Below the pieces are notes generated by a model. It was not told where the DNA came from, did no database searches, and saw only the letters and a list, made by a program, of their open reading frames with translations. The position numbers were made by a program, and so were the translations under genes. Positions 31,451 through 41,930 of a stretch of 64,000 nucleotides of DNA are shown here, piece after piece. This DNA comes from Pararge aegeria (lineage: Eukaryota > Arthropoda > Insecta > Lepidoptera > Nymphalidae). Position 1 is the first letter of the stretch. Every line of letters begins with the position of its first letter. Location: assembly GCF_905163445.1 (NCBI RefSeq), contig NC_053187.1, positions 682,001 to 746,000 of the forward strand, given 5' to 3'.

Positions 31451-33102
31451 TATTTGTCAAACGCTGTAATAAACGCGCAAGAAGAATGTGGGCAAAAGCT
31501 AGTGAGATTACATGAGAGAGGCAAACCTGGCACAGATCTATTTCTAACTTGTATGAGCAAGTGCACTTACAACTTAACAATGCCTTATCGAGCTTTAAAT
31601 ATGACAATTCATTGTACTATAGCGTAAAAGGGGGTTATATAAAAAATTTAAGTTAGGGTGCATTCACATCAATAGATTTTTTTGGTCAACTTGACGGTGT
31701 GCAGATTAGCGAAAACAAGCAACTTTATAGCAGCTTTATATCAATCAGCGTACATTTAGGACTCTTTGACTGATTCAATCCCGCTCCATATTTGCTCAAA
31801 ACGAGGCACGCTGCTCAAATTACTCTGTCCCTCTTTCTCTCTCGCTGATCAATTCCATTCTATTCCGCTTGTTGCTACATGAGGTTGTACTGCATTAATT
31901 TAAACGTCGCAAAACCTAAATATATTTATATATCTAGGTACTATTCGATCCCATTCCCTCTTCACCATTCTACCATCGTACTGCAAGACACCGAGCGGTT
32001 ATTTAATTACCTTAAAAACACACACGAAGCAATTTGAAACTTCTTTTCTTATTCGCATGGCTGGATTTCGAATGCCCTTCCGAGTTTTGTGTCTCCTAAT
32101 TCTTATAGTGTGGGTATCTTAAAACAAGAGTAAATAGGCCTCTTATAGGCAAGTGAGATTGTGGTCAAGCGCTAGTCTATTAAAGTCAAAAAAATATCAA
32201 TTTCACTATGACAATTCTAGACTTTATTTTTTAAGTACTAGTTAATATATACATTATGTTTTTATATAATTTATTTTTTTACTTTCAGCTTTGCGTGACC
32301 TTTACAAGTCTATAAAATATTCTCATTTCTATTTAAACTGCTGAAAGATTTATCTTTGGGTGTCTTTTTTTGTGTAACTCTGTAATTTTTTCGCAATTTC
32401 GGTGTAAAAATTATAAAATTAAACAATAAAAAAAAAAATTGTAGCAGTTTAAACTTGCCCCTAAGCTTCCCCTCTGTTAGGGCAAAGTTCCGCATAATTA
32501 AATAGTGATTAGGGTGAGAAAGGGGTATAACACTGGCGTTTTTGTTTACTTTCAGCTATGTTTCCAATAGTTTTAACAAAATGTTCTAAGAGTAAAAAGT
32601 GTGTTCATATTAAAAATATATATTAAAATTATTGCATTTCAAAGCGGCAAATTGTAGATAAATATTTTTTTTATTACCTCTGTTTATTATATACAAAATG
32701 TAATTTTAGTAACAGTTCATTTTAGAAAACAATACTTTTTACCGCTTTTTACCATATTATTATTTCACAACGTCATTGTACCGTTAAAGTAAGGTACTGA
32801 CGGTACGACAATTGTTCATTTTTAAACTTGTTATGAGATATCATATTCAAAATAAAAATAAAATTAATAACATAGGAAAAAGGCGGCATTATCAATTTTT
32901 GCGACTAATAAATTTAAAAAAAAAATTACACATAATTTTCCATGTTTTCTGAGGAGCTATCTTTATAATGAGATAAACAAAAGACTCAATATTGATAAGT
33001 TAAACAAACATAATTGTAAAACTCGACTATATGACTGGTTAAGTGGGCTAAACTACGATGAGAATGAAAGCATTATTCAGATACTGAAATGATTCACATA
33101 TG
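31451..33102. other. Mostly unassigned; SINE B tail at 32135-32187
   Basis: Only a short family B tail (AAGTGAGATTGTGGTCAAGC, GCTAGTCTATT) is recognisable. Otherwise AT-rich with no coding potential. Confidence 0.4.
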
Positions 33103-33159
33103 CCTTACACACACACATACCCACACACAGCCATACACACACCCATACACACATACAAA

Positions 33160-33225
<66 letters not shown>

Positions 33226-33240
33226 TCCACACACACATAC
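33103..33240. repeat. (CA)n microsatellite, about 138 bp
   Basis: Long CA array with CATA, CCCA and CGCA interruptions; the apparent ORF of repeated Thr-His at 33089-33337 is a by-product. Confidence 0.97.
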
Positions 33241-33852
33241 ACGCATGAAAAACTATAAACTACATTTTATAAGACATTACAATTTAATAAAATTATTACT
33301 ATTCATTCTAATAAATCTAAAATCTTTGCATGATTAAAATCTTCTGTTAAAATAAAGAAATTCATTATTTAAAATATTGAACACAAAGTTACTCTTACTT
33401 AAATTTAAATATTACCGAATAACTGTGATTATAACATTACTTAAACTATATTATATTCATCCTTGTATACTTTATCCTGGGCCTGGTGGCTTGAGATACA
33501 GGTTCTACCTAGTTCAAGCACCAGTCCCCACATTATAAATTCCGTTTGTAACCGTTTCGGCTTTTGTTGTTGTTCTTTTTATTCGTTTTTATTGATTCTC
33601 TTTGAAAATTGTTAGTTCATAAGCGAAATTAGCATGTAGTGTTTACCTTTAAATGGTTTTGCATACTCTGTGTAATGTTTACATGATAAGTAATATTATT
33701 TTTATTTATGTAAAATCGCTGGTAGACCCAATAAATAAATAAATGTGTAACAAAATAGCCCGTAAGCAACATTATATTGTACTCATACTTATAAGTTATG
33801 TGGAGAAATAAATAAATCATTCATTCAAATCATTCAATACTCTTCTTTCTCT
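33241..33852. other. No feature recognised
   Basis: AT-rich; a phrase near 33785-33830 (AATAAATAAATCATTCATTC) looks like a retroelement tail end. Confidence 0.35.
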
Positions 33853-33972
33853 ATCATCATCATATAAACCCATTTCCCATTACAGGGTGCGGGTCTCCTC
33901 CCAAAATGAAAAGAGTTGACAATAGGCTGTAACACGCTTTCCAAGTGCGGATTGGTAGACTTAACACCAATT
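33853..33972 (-). mobile_element. Family C SINE fragment
   Basis: CCCATTACAGGGTGCGGGTC, TCCTCCCAAAATGA, CAAGTGCGGATTGGTAGACT. Confidence 0.65.
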
Positions 33973-34284
33973 TACATTATTAATTATAATAAAATATAAC
34001 AGTAGTTGCAGTCTATATTAAGTTTAATATCAATTTATTTGCTATTACTATCAATTGATTGCAGGTGTACTGATATGGCAAAGATACTGCTTGTCTTTAA
34101 TAAAAATTCATGAGCACATTAAGCCAATATGTATAATCCCTGCACTGAATGGTGGCAGGCCGCGTCTTCTCGCTAACCGACGCTAAGCCGAATTAATTAC
34201 AACAAGATCAGTCTGATGCCGAGTTGACAGACGACATGATACCTGTGTGTACAACTACTATTTATATATTACTGTAAGTCCTGG

Positions 34285-34680
34285 CATTGAAAATTCAAAA
34301 TACATTTATTTCAAGTAGGCCTAATTAATAAGCACTTATGAAACGTCAAGTCTGTTTGTAGTGACTCTACCACCGGTTCGGAAGGCAGATTTCACAGAGA
34401 AGAGCTGGCAAGAAACTCAGCAGATTGCCCGTTTCCAACATCATTTTAAAGTTTAAAAACTTTAGAATTTTTCTGTTTTGTGAGAGATGAGAGCAGAGTG
34501 GCCTGCTTCCCAGCAGCCTTGTCGTTTAGGAATTCATCAATCGTGTAGTAACCACAATTTATTAAATGTGTTTTAATAAATTGTTTAAACTTAGGTAAAG
34601 GTAGATCTAATATTACCTATCCCCACAAAGGATTTATGTACTTTTCTCAGACGATATGCAGATATCACTATTTTATGTCC
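34285..34680 (-). mobile_element. Non-LTR retrotransposon 3' region
   Basis: Complement of a common lepidopteran LINE end: CATTTATTTCAAGTAGGCCT, AGCACTTATGAAACGTCAAG, ACTCTACCACCGGTTCGGAA, GAGAAGAGCTGGCAAGAAAC, then CAATCGTGTAGTAACCACAA. Shorter relatives lie at 41365-41465, 49743-49785 and (plus) 56243-56307. Confidence 0.65.
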
Positions 34681-35356
34681 GTTTCTAGTTAGTCAACTGT
34701 TTATATCGACTTTTTGTTTATAATTACTTATGTTTTGTTTAATAAAGATAATATTGTAATAAATATATTGCGAGGCTACTGTAAGTATTGAAACACGAAA
34801 GTCTGTAAGTGTAATACAATTTCGCAACATATTGACGGCCGATTGGCATTGTTTTGAGAATCGGTTAAGCAGTTTCTGCGTGTAAGCGTAACATACAAAC
34901 TTACATTGACATTTATAATATTAGTAGAGATAGGGATAAGGATACGGATTATATCGCAATTTAAATTTTTAATGTAAAATTAAAATTGAATTACCATGTC
35001 AGAAAATTTAAGTTACGCACACATGAGAAATTAAGCATTAACATAGATATTTTATGATACCCATAGCAGCTAAGGTATTTTGCGATGGTATAAAACGTTT
35101 TGTCACACAGCCATAGAAAGAGTTTCCTTTTAAAGGCTTGCAAGAGAAGGGAGGGATGTGTACGGAAGTTTAACTCCAATAAACAATGTTAATTAAAAAA
35201 AAATTAAAAATATTTATTTCGTTTCCTACACCAAAATAATACATTGAAATTGGGGTCATCCTAGTAAGTTACTAGTGTTACTACTAGGACTTGTGGCAGG
35301 CGGCCCCGCTCTTCCATAACTTAATATACAAATTGAAATAAATAAGTAGATCAAAG
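34681..35356. other. Mostly unassigned; repeat G fragment at 34855-34945
   Basis: GAGAATCGGTTAAGCAGTTT followed by TTTATAATATTAGTAGAGAT is the end of repeat G. The remainder is AT-rich. Confidence 0.4.
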
Positions 35357-35404
35357 TGTGTGTGTGTGCGTGTGTGTGTGTATGTGCGTAAGTGAGTGTA
35401 TGTG
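35357..35404. repeat. (TG)n microsatellite
   Basis: About 48 bp of TG with C and A interruptions, grading into a degenerate TGTG/TATG region to about 35450. Confidence 0.9.
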
Positions 35405-35536
35405 TAAATGAATGTATGTATAAGTGTGTTATAAACGTGTGCTAATGTGTCTTTGCGTGACAATGTATGGGATGCATACGTACGTAATGTGTAAGTTATC
35501 TTCAAAGAAAATTAATAAAAGATATCCAATAATACA

Positions 35537-35695
35537 CCCTCGAGTCAAATATCAAACAAATATCCATAAGTGTACCGTCGAAACAGCGATGGTACCAGAG
35601 GGGCCAATGAAGAGGCTAGCAGCGTAAGAGCCCTCGCGCTAAGTGCTTTACCTACGCCTATTATGACAATAGAACCAATATACGAGGACAAGTGC
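35537..35695 (+). repeat. Unclassified repeat H, copy 1
   Basis: CCTCGAGTCAAATATCAAAC, GATGGTACCAGAGGGGCCAA, TGAAGAG and ATTATGACAATAGA correspond in order to 36408-36555. Diverged. Confidence 0.6.
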
Positions 35696-35896
35696 TTTGT
35701 TTACGGGTTCAGGAGGATGTTACTGTTAACCGACTTCAAAAATGGAGGAGACGGACGTTCTTACTCTGATTTAGGTATTTTAGTAACGATTTGCGATTTT
35801 AAACAGTGAAGAAAAATGTCGAAAAATACTGTCATTTAATAGAGGTATTTTTAACGTTACTCGTTACTCGAATGGTGAGGAAAAGCCGACCATTTA

Positions 35897-36231
35897 TGAC
35901 GACCTCCTTGGCGCTACAGTAAGCGCTGTGAATTTAAGTAAGAGGTCCCGAGTTCGATTCCCGGCAGGGGCTATTTGGGAATTTATAATTTTTGAATTTT
36001 CTCTGGTCTGGTCTGGTGGGAGGCTTTGGCCGTAGCTAGTTACCACCCGACAAAGACGTGCCGCTAAGCGATTTGGTGTTCCGGTGCGATTTCGCGTAAA
36101 AACCGATTAGGGGGTGTGACTACAATACTCCCTAACAGGTCAGCCCACTACCATCTTAGACTGCATCATCACTTACCACCAGGTGAGATTGCAGTCAAGA
36201 GCTCACTTGTAGTGGAGTAGAAAAAAAAACA
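35897..36231 (+). mobile_element. Family B SINE, best full-length copy
   Basis: tRNA-like head GACCTCCTTGGCGCTACAGT, box B GAGTTCGATTCCCGGCAGG, body TCTCTGGTCTGGTCTGGTGG, AAGACGTGCCGCTAAGCG, CTCCCTAACAGGTCAGCCC, ATCTTAGACTGCATCATCAC, CAGGTGAGATTGCAGTCAAG and a terminal A-run at about 36222-36231. It can serve as the reference for the other copies. Confidence 0.88.
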
Positions 36232-36407
36232 CCTGTTGTACCATTTCAAAAATAATAAAATCACGATCTATTTTTTTATGAGTGTCTTTAACCCAAAATA
36301 ATCTAAATAATTGATTAATTTGAAAATAGGTTGACAAATGAAGGTATAATTCGAAAACGGGAATGGAGTAGCGAGCAAAGCTGATGAAAAGAGAGATCTC
36401 TTTTTGA

Positions 36408-36555
36408 ACCCTCGATTCAAATATCAAACATCCATCAGGAAGTGTATCATCTAAACACGATGGTTCCATAGGGGGACAATGAAGAGTTCTTCAACTCGAG
36501 GGCTCTTGAATCGAGGGCCTTTGCCTCCGACTATAATGACAATCGACTCGACATT
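36408..36555 (+). repeat. Unclassified repeat H, copy 2
   Basis: CCTCGATTCAAATATCAAAC, ACGATGGTTCCATAGGGGGA, CAATGAAGAG and ATAATGACAATCGA repeat the order seen at 35537-35695, about 870 bp away with a SINE between. Confidence 0.6.
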
Positions 36556-36748
36556 TCTACTAGCAAAATTCAGAAAAGAAGTGGGTTGGCAACATATTGC
36601 CTCAGAAATAAGACGCACGTTTGGAGTCTATGCAAATATTGGATACCGCCTGTTTCATCCGCGTTAATTATGGATTGCAACGAAATGTTATTAAAGCATT
36701 ATAATTGTTAATATAATAAGCAATATTATGTTTTCAATAATAATACGA

Positions 36749-36996
36749 GCTCAAATCCCTTCACGCACCTCTAACTTTTCAAAGTTATGTGCGTTTTTAA
36801 AACAATTAAAAAACACTAGCTTCAACGGTCAAGGAAAACATCGTGAGGAAACCTGCATGCCTGAGAGTTTTACATAATGTTCTCAAAGTTGTAAGTCCAC
36901 CAATCCGCACTGGGCCAGCGTGGTGGCCTACGGCCTTAACCCCTTCTCATTGTGGGAGAAGACCCGTGCTCTGTAGTTTTGGGTTGATATGATGAA
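36749..36996 (+). mobile_element. Family C SINE, plus orientation
   Basis: GCACCTCTAACTTTTCAAAG, ACATCGTGAGGAAACCTGC, ATGCCTGAGAG, CCAATCCGCACTGGGCCAGC, CCCCTTCTCATTGTGGGAG, ending GGGTTGATATGATGA. Confidence 0.8.
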
Positions 36997-37119
36997 TAAG
37001 TAATATTTATACAGTACAAGGTAATTATGTTCGGACCATATTTATTATTTAAGACACGTGGATAAAGCATTTGCTTCTTCAAGCCTTATTATTTTAGGAT
37101 GTATACTTGTGATAAATGA

Positions 37120-37459
37120 AATGATACAAAGCATTGAATAGATGCAGGTGTTACTTTGGGGAAATCCATGATATAATATATTAAGCTTAATTTGCTATAC
37201 TCCGCGAAAAGCAGGAGAATCTGTATGGTGTAATTTATAATTTTTTCAATCCTTATACTGCATAACAAACAGATCTTCATCACAACTTAACAACACACTT
37301 AAAAATTGTTCATTGTAGTCAACATCCTGAGGATGCTCCGGTTTCGGAGCGAAACGTGCGTAGAGGGTACATTGCCGAAGATCTGTTTGGTGTGGAGTAT
37401 AAGGATTGAAGAAATTATGAATTACACCATACGGATTCTCCTGCTTTTCGCGGAGTATA
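37120..37459. repeat. Penelope-like repeat copy 3: inverted arms with best hammerhead-like motif
   Basis: The left arm, about 37120-37280, is a minus-oriented tail (GGGGAAATCCATG, CTATACTCCGCGAAAAGCAG, GAGAATCTGTATGGTG). From 37316 the plus-oriented unit begins: GTCAACATC, core CTGAGGA (37327-37333), hairpin GCTCCG-GTTT-CGGAGC (37335-37350), GAAAC, GTGCGTAGAG, then the tail to about 37459. The core, stem II and the GTA cleavage triplet are all intact; two bases (TC) of the 5' strand of stem I are missing relative to copy 2. Confidence 0.7.
37327..37365 (+). ncRNA. Candidate hammerhead ribozyme motif in retroelement
   Basis: Order of parts: C-U-G-A-N-G-A core with N = G, one extra U, a 6-bp stem II capped by GUUU, G-A-A-A-C, a very short stem III with a GUGC loop, then GUA with predicted cleavage before GAGGG. 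Penelope-like elements are known to carry minimal hammerheads with stem III of one or two pairs and a C-G-A-A-A-C-G junction. Activity of this copy is doubtful because stem I is short. Confidence 0.5.
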
Positions 37460-37620
37460 CGGTAAACATATTCGTAAACTTAAAACTAAAGCTGCGAGGG
37501 TTCCAAAAGCGTCCTGGTCGTAGAAGAAGCCCACAAAAAACTTAGCCGGGTTTTTTATGATATCACCATCTCACATTGTCGTTTAAAAGTATTAGAAGAG
37601 CAACCTGGTTAGAGCAATAA
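37460..37620 (-). mobile_element. LINE 3' fragment, family J
   Basis: CGTAAACTTAAAACTAAAGC, GCGAGGGTTCCAAAAGCGTC, AGAAGAAGCCCAC, ATCACCATCTCACATTGTCG and AGAGCAACCTGGTTAGAGCA. The same sequence is at 55917-56180 (minus) and 48768-48999 (plus). Confidence 0.65.
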
Positions 37621-38692
37621 ATACACCTAAGCTTTTTATCGATTACGTAGCCATTTACTATAAAAGGCTCTGCTGCTGCTCTTATATATTAAATTACCAT
37701 TTAATTTATAAGAGCAGATTATTCATGTGCCCGGCTTCACAACTAAAAGTTAAAAAAAAACAGTAAATTGCTTACTGACTCACTTTAAGATGAATTATTT
37801 ATTAATAAACTTTTACCCGAAATATGAAACAAAGTCCTCAGTCGCATCTGTTCGTCCTGGTAGTTTAAACTTAACTACTAAAATTATTTTTATATTATCA
37901 TGATATAAATACCAATACGCCACGTACATTGGAATAGAGAAACTGTTTACTTGGTGGTTATTTTTGGTAGAATCTGTCTTCCGATTCAGTGGAAGAGAGA
38001 CTATAAAAGACAAATTTGACGTTTATTTTTAAGAGTTCATATTAGACCAATTTTATTATGTATTAATTTAGAATTTCATAAATTGTTTGTCAAAGGATAC
38101 TTTTTCCTTCAAATCAATCATAATAATATAATCAAGAGATATGTAGCCGATCCTACTTGTTAATTTTTTTCAACTTAATGAAAACATCCTTTATGTACTA
38201 TATATAATATAATTATGTGCACTTATAAAAAAAGAAAAGCCCGTAACTCATAAAAACGCGGATGACATCAGGTAAACGAGTAAATACCAGATAAGCATCT
38301 TGTTAGAGACAAAGGAAGTTGCCAACAAAAGCGGGCCGTATCGTTGTTTTTCATCCTGAAAAGAGCGCAAAGGCTCTGGTTTCCGTACAAGCTATAAGAA
38401 ATAAGCGATTTATTTATGTTTATATACATAGTTTATTTTATATTAAAATATCTAACCTGCTCTTTCACTCAAAATCAAGGCAAAACCCAATAGTAAAGGA
38501 CTATTCGAAACGCCGGCCAAGAAAAAAGTAAAGGACTATTCGAAGGCCGTTTCAAAACTCTATTATTTTCCACTGTATCGAGATTATTATGAGCTCAAGC
38601 CATATATGTACCAAGCCAACAGATAGAAAACCAAGTCATACACATATATCAAAGTTATATTTGCTTTTTTTTTTATTACCATACAAACTTTC
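37621..38692. other. Mostly unassigned; hairpin at 37676-37717
   Basis: 37676-37694 pairs with 37699-37717 (19-bp stem, one mismatch, 4-nt loop). At 38490-38545 the phrase TAAAGGACTATTCGAA occurs twice in direct orientation, 36 bp apart. Nothing else recognised. Confidence 0.4.
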
Positions 38693-38902
38693 ATCAAGAA
38701 CTCTCCACGTCACATAGCCGTAAGTTATCACGGGTTTCCTCCCGCAATGAGAAGGGTTTAGACCAAAGTCCACAACGATTTTGAGTACAATATGGAGAAC
38801 CTGCAGACATGCAGGTTTTCCTTCACCGTTGATGCAAGTGATATTATAATTGCTTGAAACGCACATAACTTAGAAAAATTAGAGGCGCATGTTGGGATGC
38901 AA
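38693..38902 (-). mobile_element. Family C SINE
   Basis: CACGGGTTTCCTCCCGCAAT, GAGAAGGGTTTAGACC, TTTTCCTTCACCGTTGATGC, TTGCTTGAAACGCACATAAC, TTAGAGGCGCATGTTGGGAT. Confidence 0.7.
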
Positions 38903-39954
38903 AAAGCTATTATAGAAAGCTTTTTATGAACTATATCCCCAGACGATTCATTGCCAGCCATTTTTTCATGTTTAGGACTTTAGAGCATATACATTTCATA
39001 GGGTTGCACACCGCCATTATCTAACTCCGGGCCGGTACTGTTTATTTTTAACAGAAAAATCAATACCTCATAGCTTCCTATCAAACAAATCTCCTATCAA
39101 ATCCTCGCGTGACATCTGTGCCGCTGTGGTGAGTGCCTTAGTCTTATAAGTAAAAGATCTTGGGTTTTATCCCCGTTAGACCCAATTTCCATCCTGAAGA
39201 TAGACCAAGAATTATTTCTATCCCGGAAAAGCGCTAAGGAACCGTTTCCGCAGGATGCTCAAATAGATACTTCGTTACTTATGTACCGCATAGCACAACC
39301 GATGTTGACTAGACAGTGAGCACTTTGCGCAGAGACGGCTCGCGTCAAAGAAAAAGATAGGTATACTTTTTAGCCAGGGAAATATACACGGTTTCCAATA
39401 ATATTAACAAAGAAAAAAAAAAGTCGTGGCAGCTATTTTATAATAAAAAAAAGTATAGACCGCTCTACCCCGGTAGCTTGCGCCACTTTGCCCCGAAGTC
39501 TCCACGGTGTGCACGGATCTCAAGTCCACAATAGGTGGGACTGTCGCCGACAGTCGCTGCTCTTTACAACTTTAAACAATAATACTCCAACTGCAGGTTT
39601 AATTGAACTTCCGTATCTCGCTAACTTAGTTGATACTGTACAATTAATTGTACGGTTTTTTACTTGGGAAACGATTCATTGTGTCAAGTACTTTAAGATT
39701 TAAGGAATTAATGAGAACCTTTTTGTCATAATATAGTAAACAAACTCCAGATCTTGCAAAGAAAAGAAGCGTAGGGAAGCGCGTACAGTAATCGCAGCGG
39801 AGAATAAACCTGATGTAACGATAAGATTGTGACATTCCCGGAAAAGATTTCAGTCCTTTTTTCTACATTCTAGGATGTATTGATACCGTATAAATAAATA
39901 TTAAAAAAAATGTAAGTAACAAAAGTACTCAGTTATCCTACTAATCCTGTTTCC
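38903..39954. other. Mostly unassigned; SINE B head at 39115-39190
   Basis: 39115-39190 (GCCGCTGTGGTGAGTGCCTT, GTCTTATAAGT, TTGGGTTTTATCCCC) is a plus-strand family B head. No gene recognised in the rest. Confidence 0.4.
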
Positions 39955-40150
39955 TATTTTTTTTATATTATAAATGTGAAAGTTTGGATGTTTGTTACTC
40001 AATCACGCAAAAACGGCTGAACGTATTTAAATGAAATTTGACAAGCATGTAGCCTTCGCTATGGAATAGAAAATGAGCTTATTTTTATCCCAATTCCTTA
40101 AGCAGTTTCCGAAGGAAAATTGAAAGTTTTTTTGAGCTGCGCCGCGTCAC
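39955..40150 (+). mobile_element. Repeat G copy
   Basis: TGAAAGTTTGGATGTTTGTT, ACTCAATCACGCAAAAACGG, CTGAACG, TTTTTATCCCAATTCC..AGCAGTTTCC; same phrases occur at 56850-57000 and 57110-57290. Confidence 0.6.
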
Positions 40151-40190
40151 CGTCAATGCACGTCAATGCACGTCAATGCACGTCAATGCA
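40151..40190. repeat. Tandem repeat, CGTCAATGCA x4
   Basis: Four exact consecutive copies of CGTCAATGCA, continuing into the hairpin arm, which starts with the same ATGCACGTCA. Confidence 0.97.
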
Positions 40191-40251
40191 CGTCACCTAT
40201 GGAAAAAGACATGTACTTCGGTACATGTCTTTTTCCATAGGTGACGTGCAT
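40186..40251. repeat. Perfect hairpin, 31-bp stem, TTCG loop
   Basis: 40186-40216 is exactly complementary to 40221-40251 with loop TTCG closed by C-G. The stem contains CACCTATGGAAAAAGACATG. The arms begin with the unit of the adjacent tandem repeat. Confidence 0.97.
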
Positions 40252-41107
40252 TCTATCAGTATAGACCGATCTGTCAAAAAGTTTCCGTGGGCGAATTAGA
40301 AATTGTTAACAAACGAAGCTTTTGACCCAATTCAGTCAGTCAGTCGACGCAGACGAAGTCGGGCAGAAAAAATTATAAATAATTTTTTTAATGGCTTTAT
40401 TTGTTCATACCATGCCATGCCATCTCCAAGTTAAAGCGGTAGGATAAACGACAAATTGACTACCAAAGTAAGTCACTCAGTAATCGTCTCGGGTGAATGT
40501 TGGCTGACCGGGGTCAACGTTTCCTTGCTGTCACCGAAATTAACTACTATGAACTTTCCTATAACACTACTTGAAAGTAATAGTCCCTTGAAACCAGTAG
40601 TTACAAATGAAAGAATTGTATACATCATGACCTTTGGATGTTTGATCAGGCTGATCATGTAACACGAACAAAATGGCACTTAATAGTCCATTACTCACAC
40701 CACTCTGTATTTTCACAGTAGAATTTTACAAAAAGTATTCCGCGAAAATAGCAAGCGAAAATATATTTATAGAAAAAGACAGAGTGCAAAAAATATCGTC
40801 ACAAGTTCCGTACTAAGCCATTCCAACTTGCCAGAGTTGTCAATCTGATTGATATAGCTCCAGAGCTGGTGGAAAGTAAAAGGAGGTACTTGACGAAAAT
40901 TTAAAAAAATAAACTCTTTCTTGCCTGGGACAATGAATTAACAAAGGATATGACTATTACACGAGCGTTATAACTATTATACAAATCTTATAACACTTCA
41001 GCCTTATTACACCTCGTGATAGTAATATACACAATCATTGGTCAGTTATTTAGAAGAAAAAAACGTATGCTCTTTTTATCAACTTTTGTATTATTATTTT
41101 TATGTAT
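40252..41107. other. No feature recognised
   Basis: Opposed overlapping ORFs at 40456-40679 are shadows of each other and lack motifs. Repeat G remnants (CAGACGAAGTCGGGCAG) at 40345-40365. Confidence 0.4.
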
Positions 41108-41465
41108 ATAGACGAGCGGTTGACTGCAATGACACCTGATCGTAAGTGAATATGCAGCCTGCAGGTCGAGCGCGCTTGCCTAGAAGGGGCCTATTCACTC
41201 TTGATTTTAAGGTGCTCATAGTGCTCATACTCGGGAAATGGAAGCTGGACCTTCCAGCTCAATCTGGAATGCCCTTGCGTTCCTTGCAGATCCTTGGGGT
41301 ACGAATCAGCAATCGCGTCCGGGTATTACGCGTCCAAAGTATATCAACCACGTTGAGATGCAGATCAAATTCAAATTAAAATTCAAAAATGTTTCATTCA
41401 TGTAGACCTTATTGCAGGCACTTATAAAGCGTTCATACATTTAACATGTAACACTAACGTTAGAG
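41108..41465. mobile_element. SINE/LINE composite
   Basis: 41108-41370: GTTGACTGCAATGACACCTG, GAGCGCGCTTGCCTAGAAGG, CCTATTCACTCTTGATTTTA, GTTCCTTGCAGATCCTTGGG, a repeated lepidopteran sequence that gives misleading open frames. 41365-41465: AAATTCAAAAATGTTTCATT, TGTAGACCTTATTGCAGGCA, the complement of a LINE 3' end. Confidence 0.55.
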
Positions 41466-41836
41466 ATGGTGATAACTGCATTTGTTAACTTAAAACGATC
41501 TTTACGGTGCTTCGAGATATCTAATCTCGGTAAAAAGGTAAGAGGGGCACTAGATAAAACAGTTTTTGAGCACACTCTCCGAGATATATCTTAAAGAATA
41601 CGAAAGGCAGGCAACCTTGCGACGATGCTCCAAACTGAAGTTTTTTATTGGCTAGGTCACCGATAAGCCTATTACACTATATCATACACACCTTTTACAC
41701 CTTTTATCCGCCTACCCGCTACGACTCAGGATTCGTAAGCCCGTTTGCGTGTCACACAAAACTCACTATCATTCACAGTCAATTATAGACTTAATGTCGT
41801 TGATTTCGTTGATGCATCACCTTGTTGATCTAATTA
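41466..41836. other. No feature recognised
   Basis: Contains a more GC-rich stretch (CTTTACGGTGCTTCGAGATA) that could be decayed LINE sequence. Confidence 0.35.
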
Positions 41837-41930
41837 GAGAAATTTTCAAATTGCCCCTGACAGGAATCGAACCCGGGACTTCGTACTTAAATTCACAACG
41901 CTCAACGTTGCGCAAGGCAGGTCGTCAAAT
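41837..41930 (-). mobile_element. Family B SINE head
   Basis: TTGCCCCTGACAGGAATCGA, ACCCGGGACTTCG and CAACGCTCAACGTTGCGC are the complement of the tRNA-like head with box B. Confidence 0.6.

Noticed and set aside
33103..33240. Possible CRISPR-like or regulatory tandem array
   Set aside because: Simple CA dinucleotide repeat without spacers; the genome is eukaryotic.
33089..33337. 82-codon ORF of alternating Thr and His
   Set aside because: It is a translation of a CA microsatellite.
41146..41379. 77-codon plus-strand ORF
   Set aside because: It is a known type of repeat-derived frame from a lepidopteran interspersed element, not a host gene.
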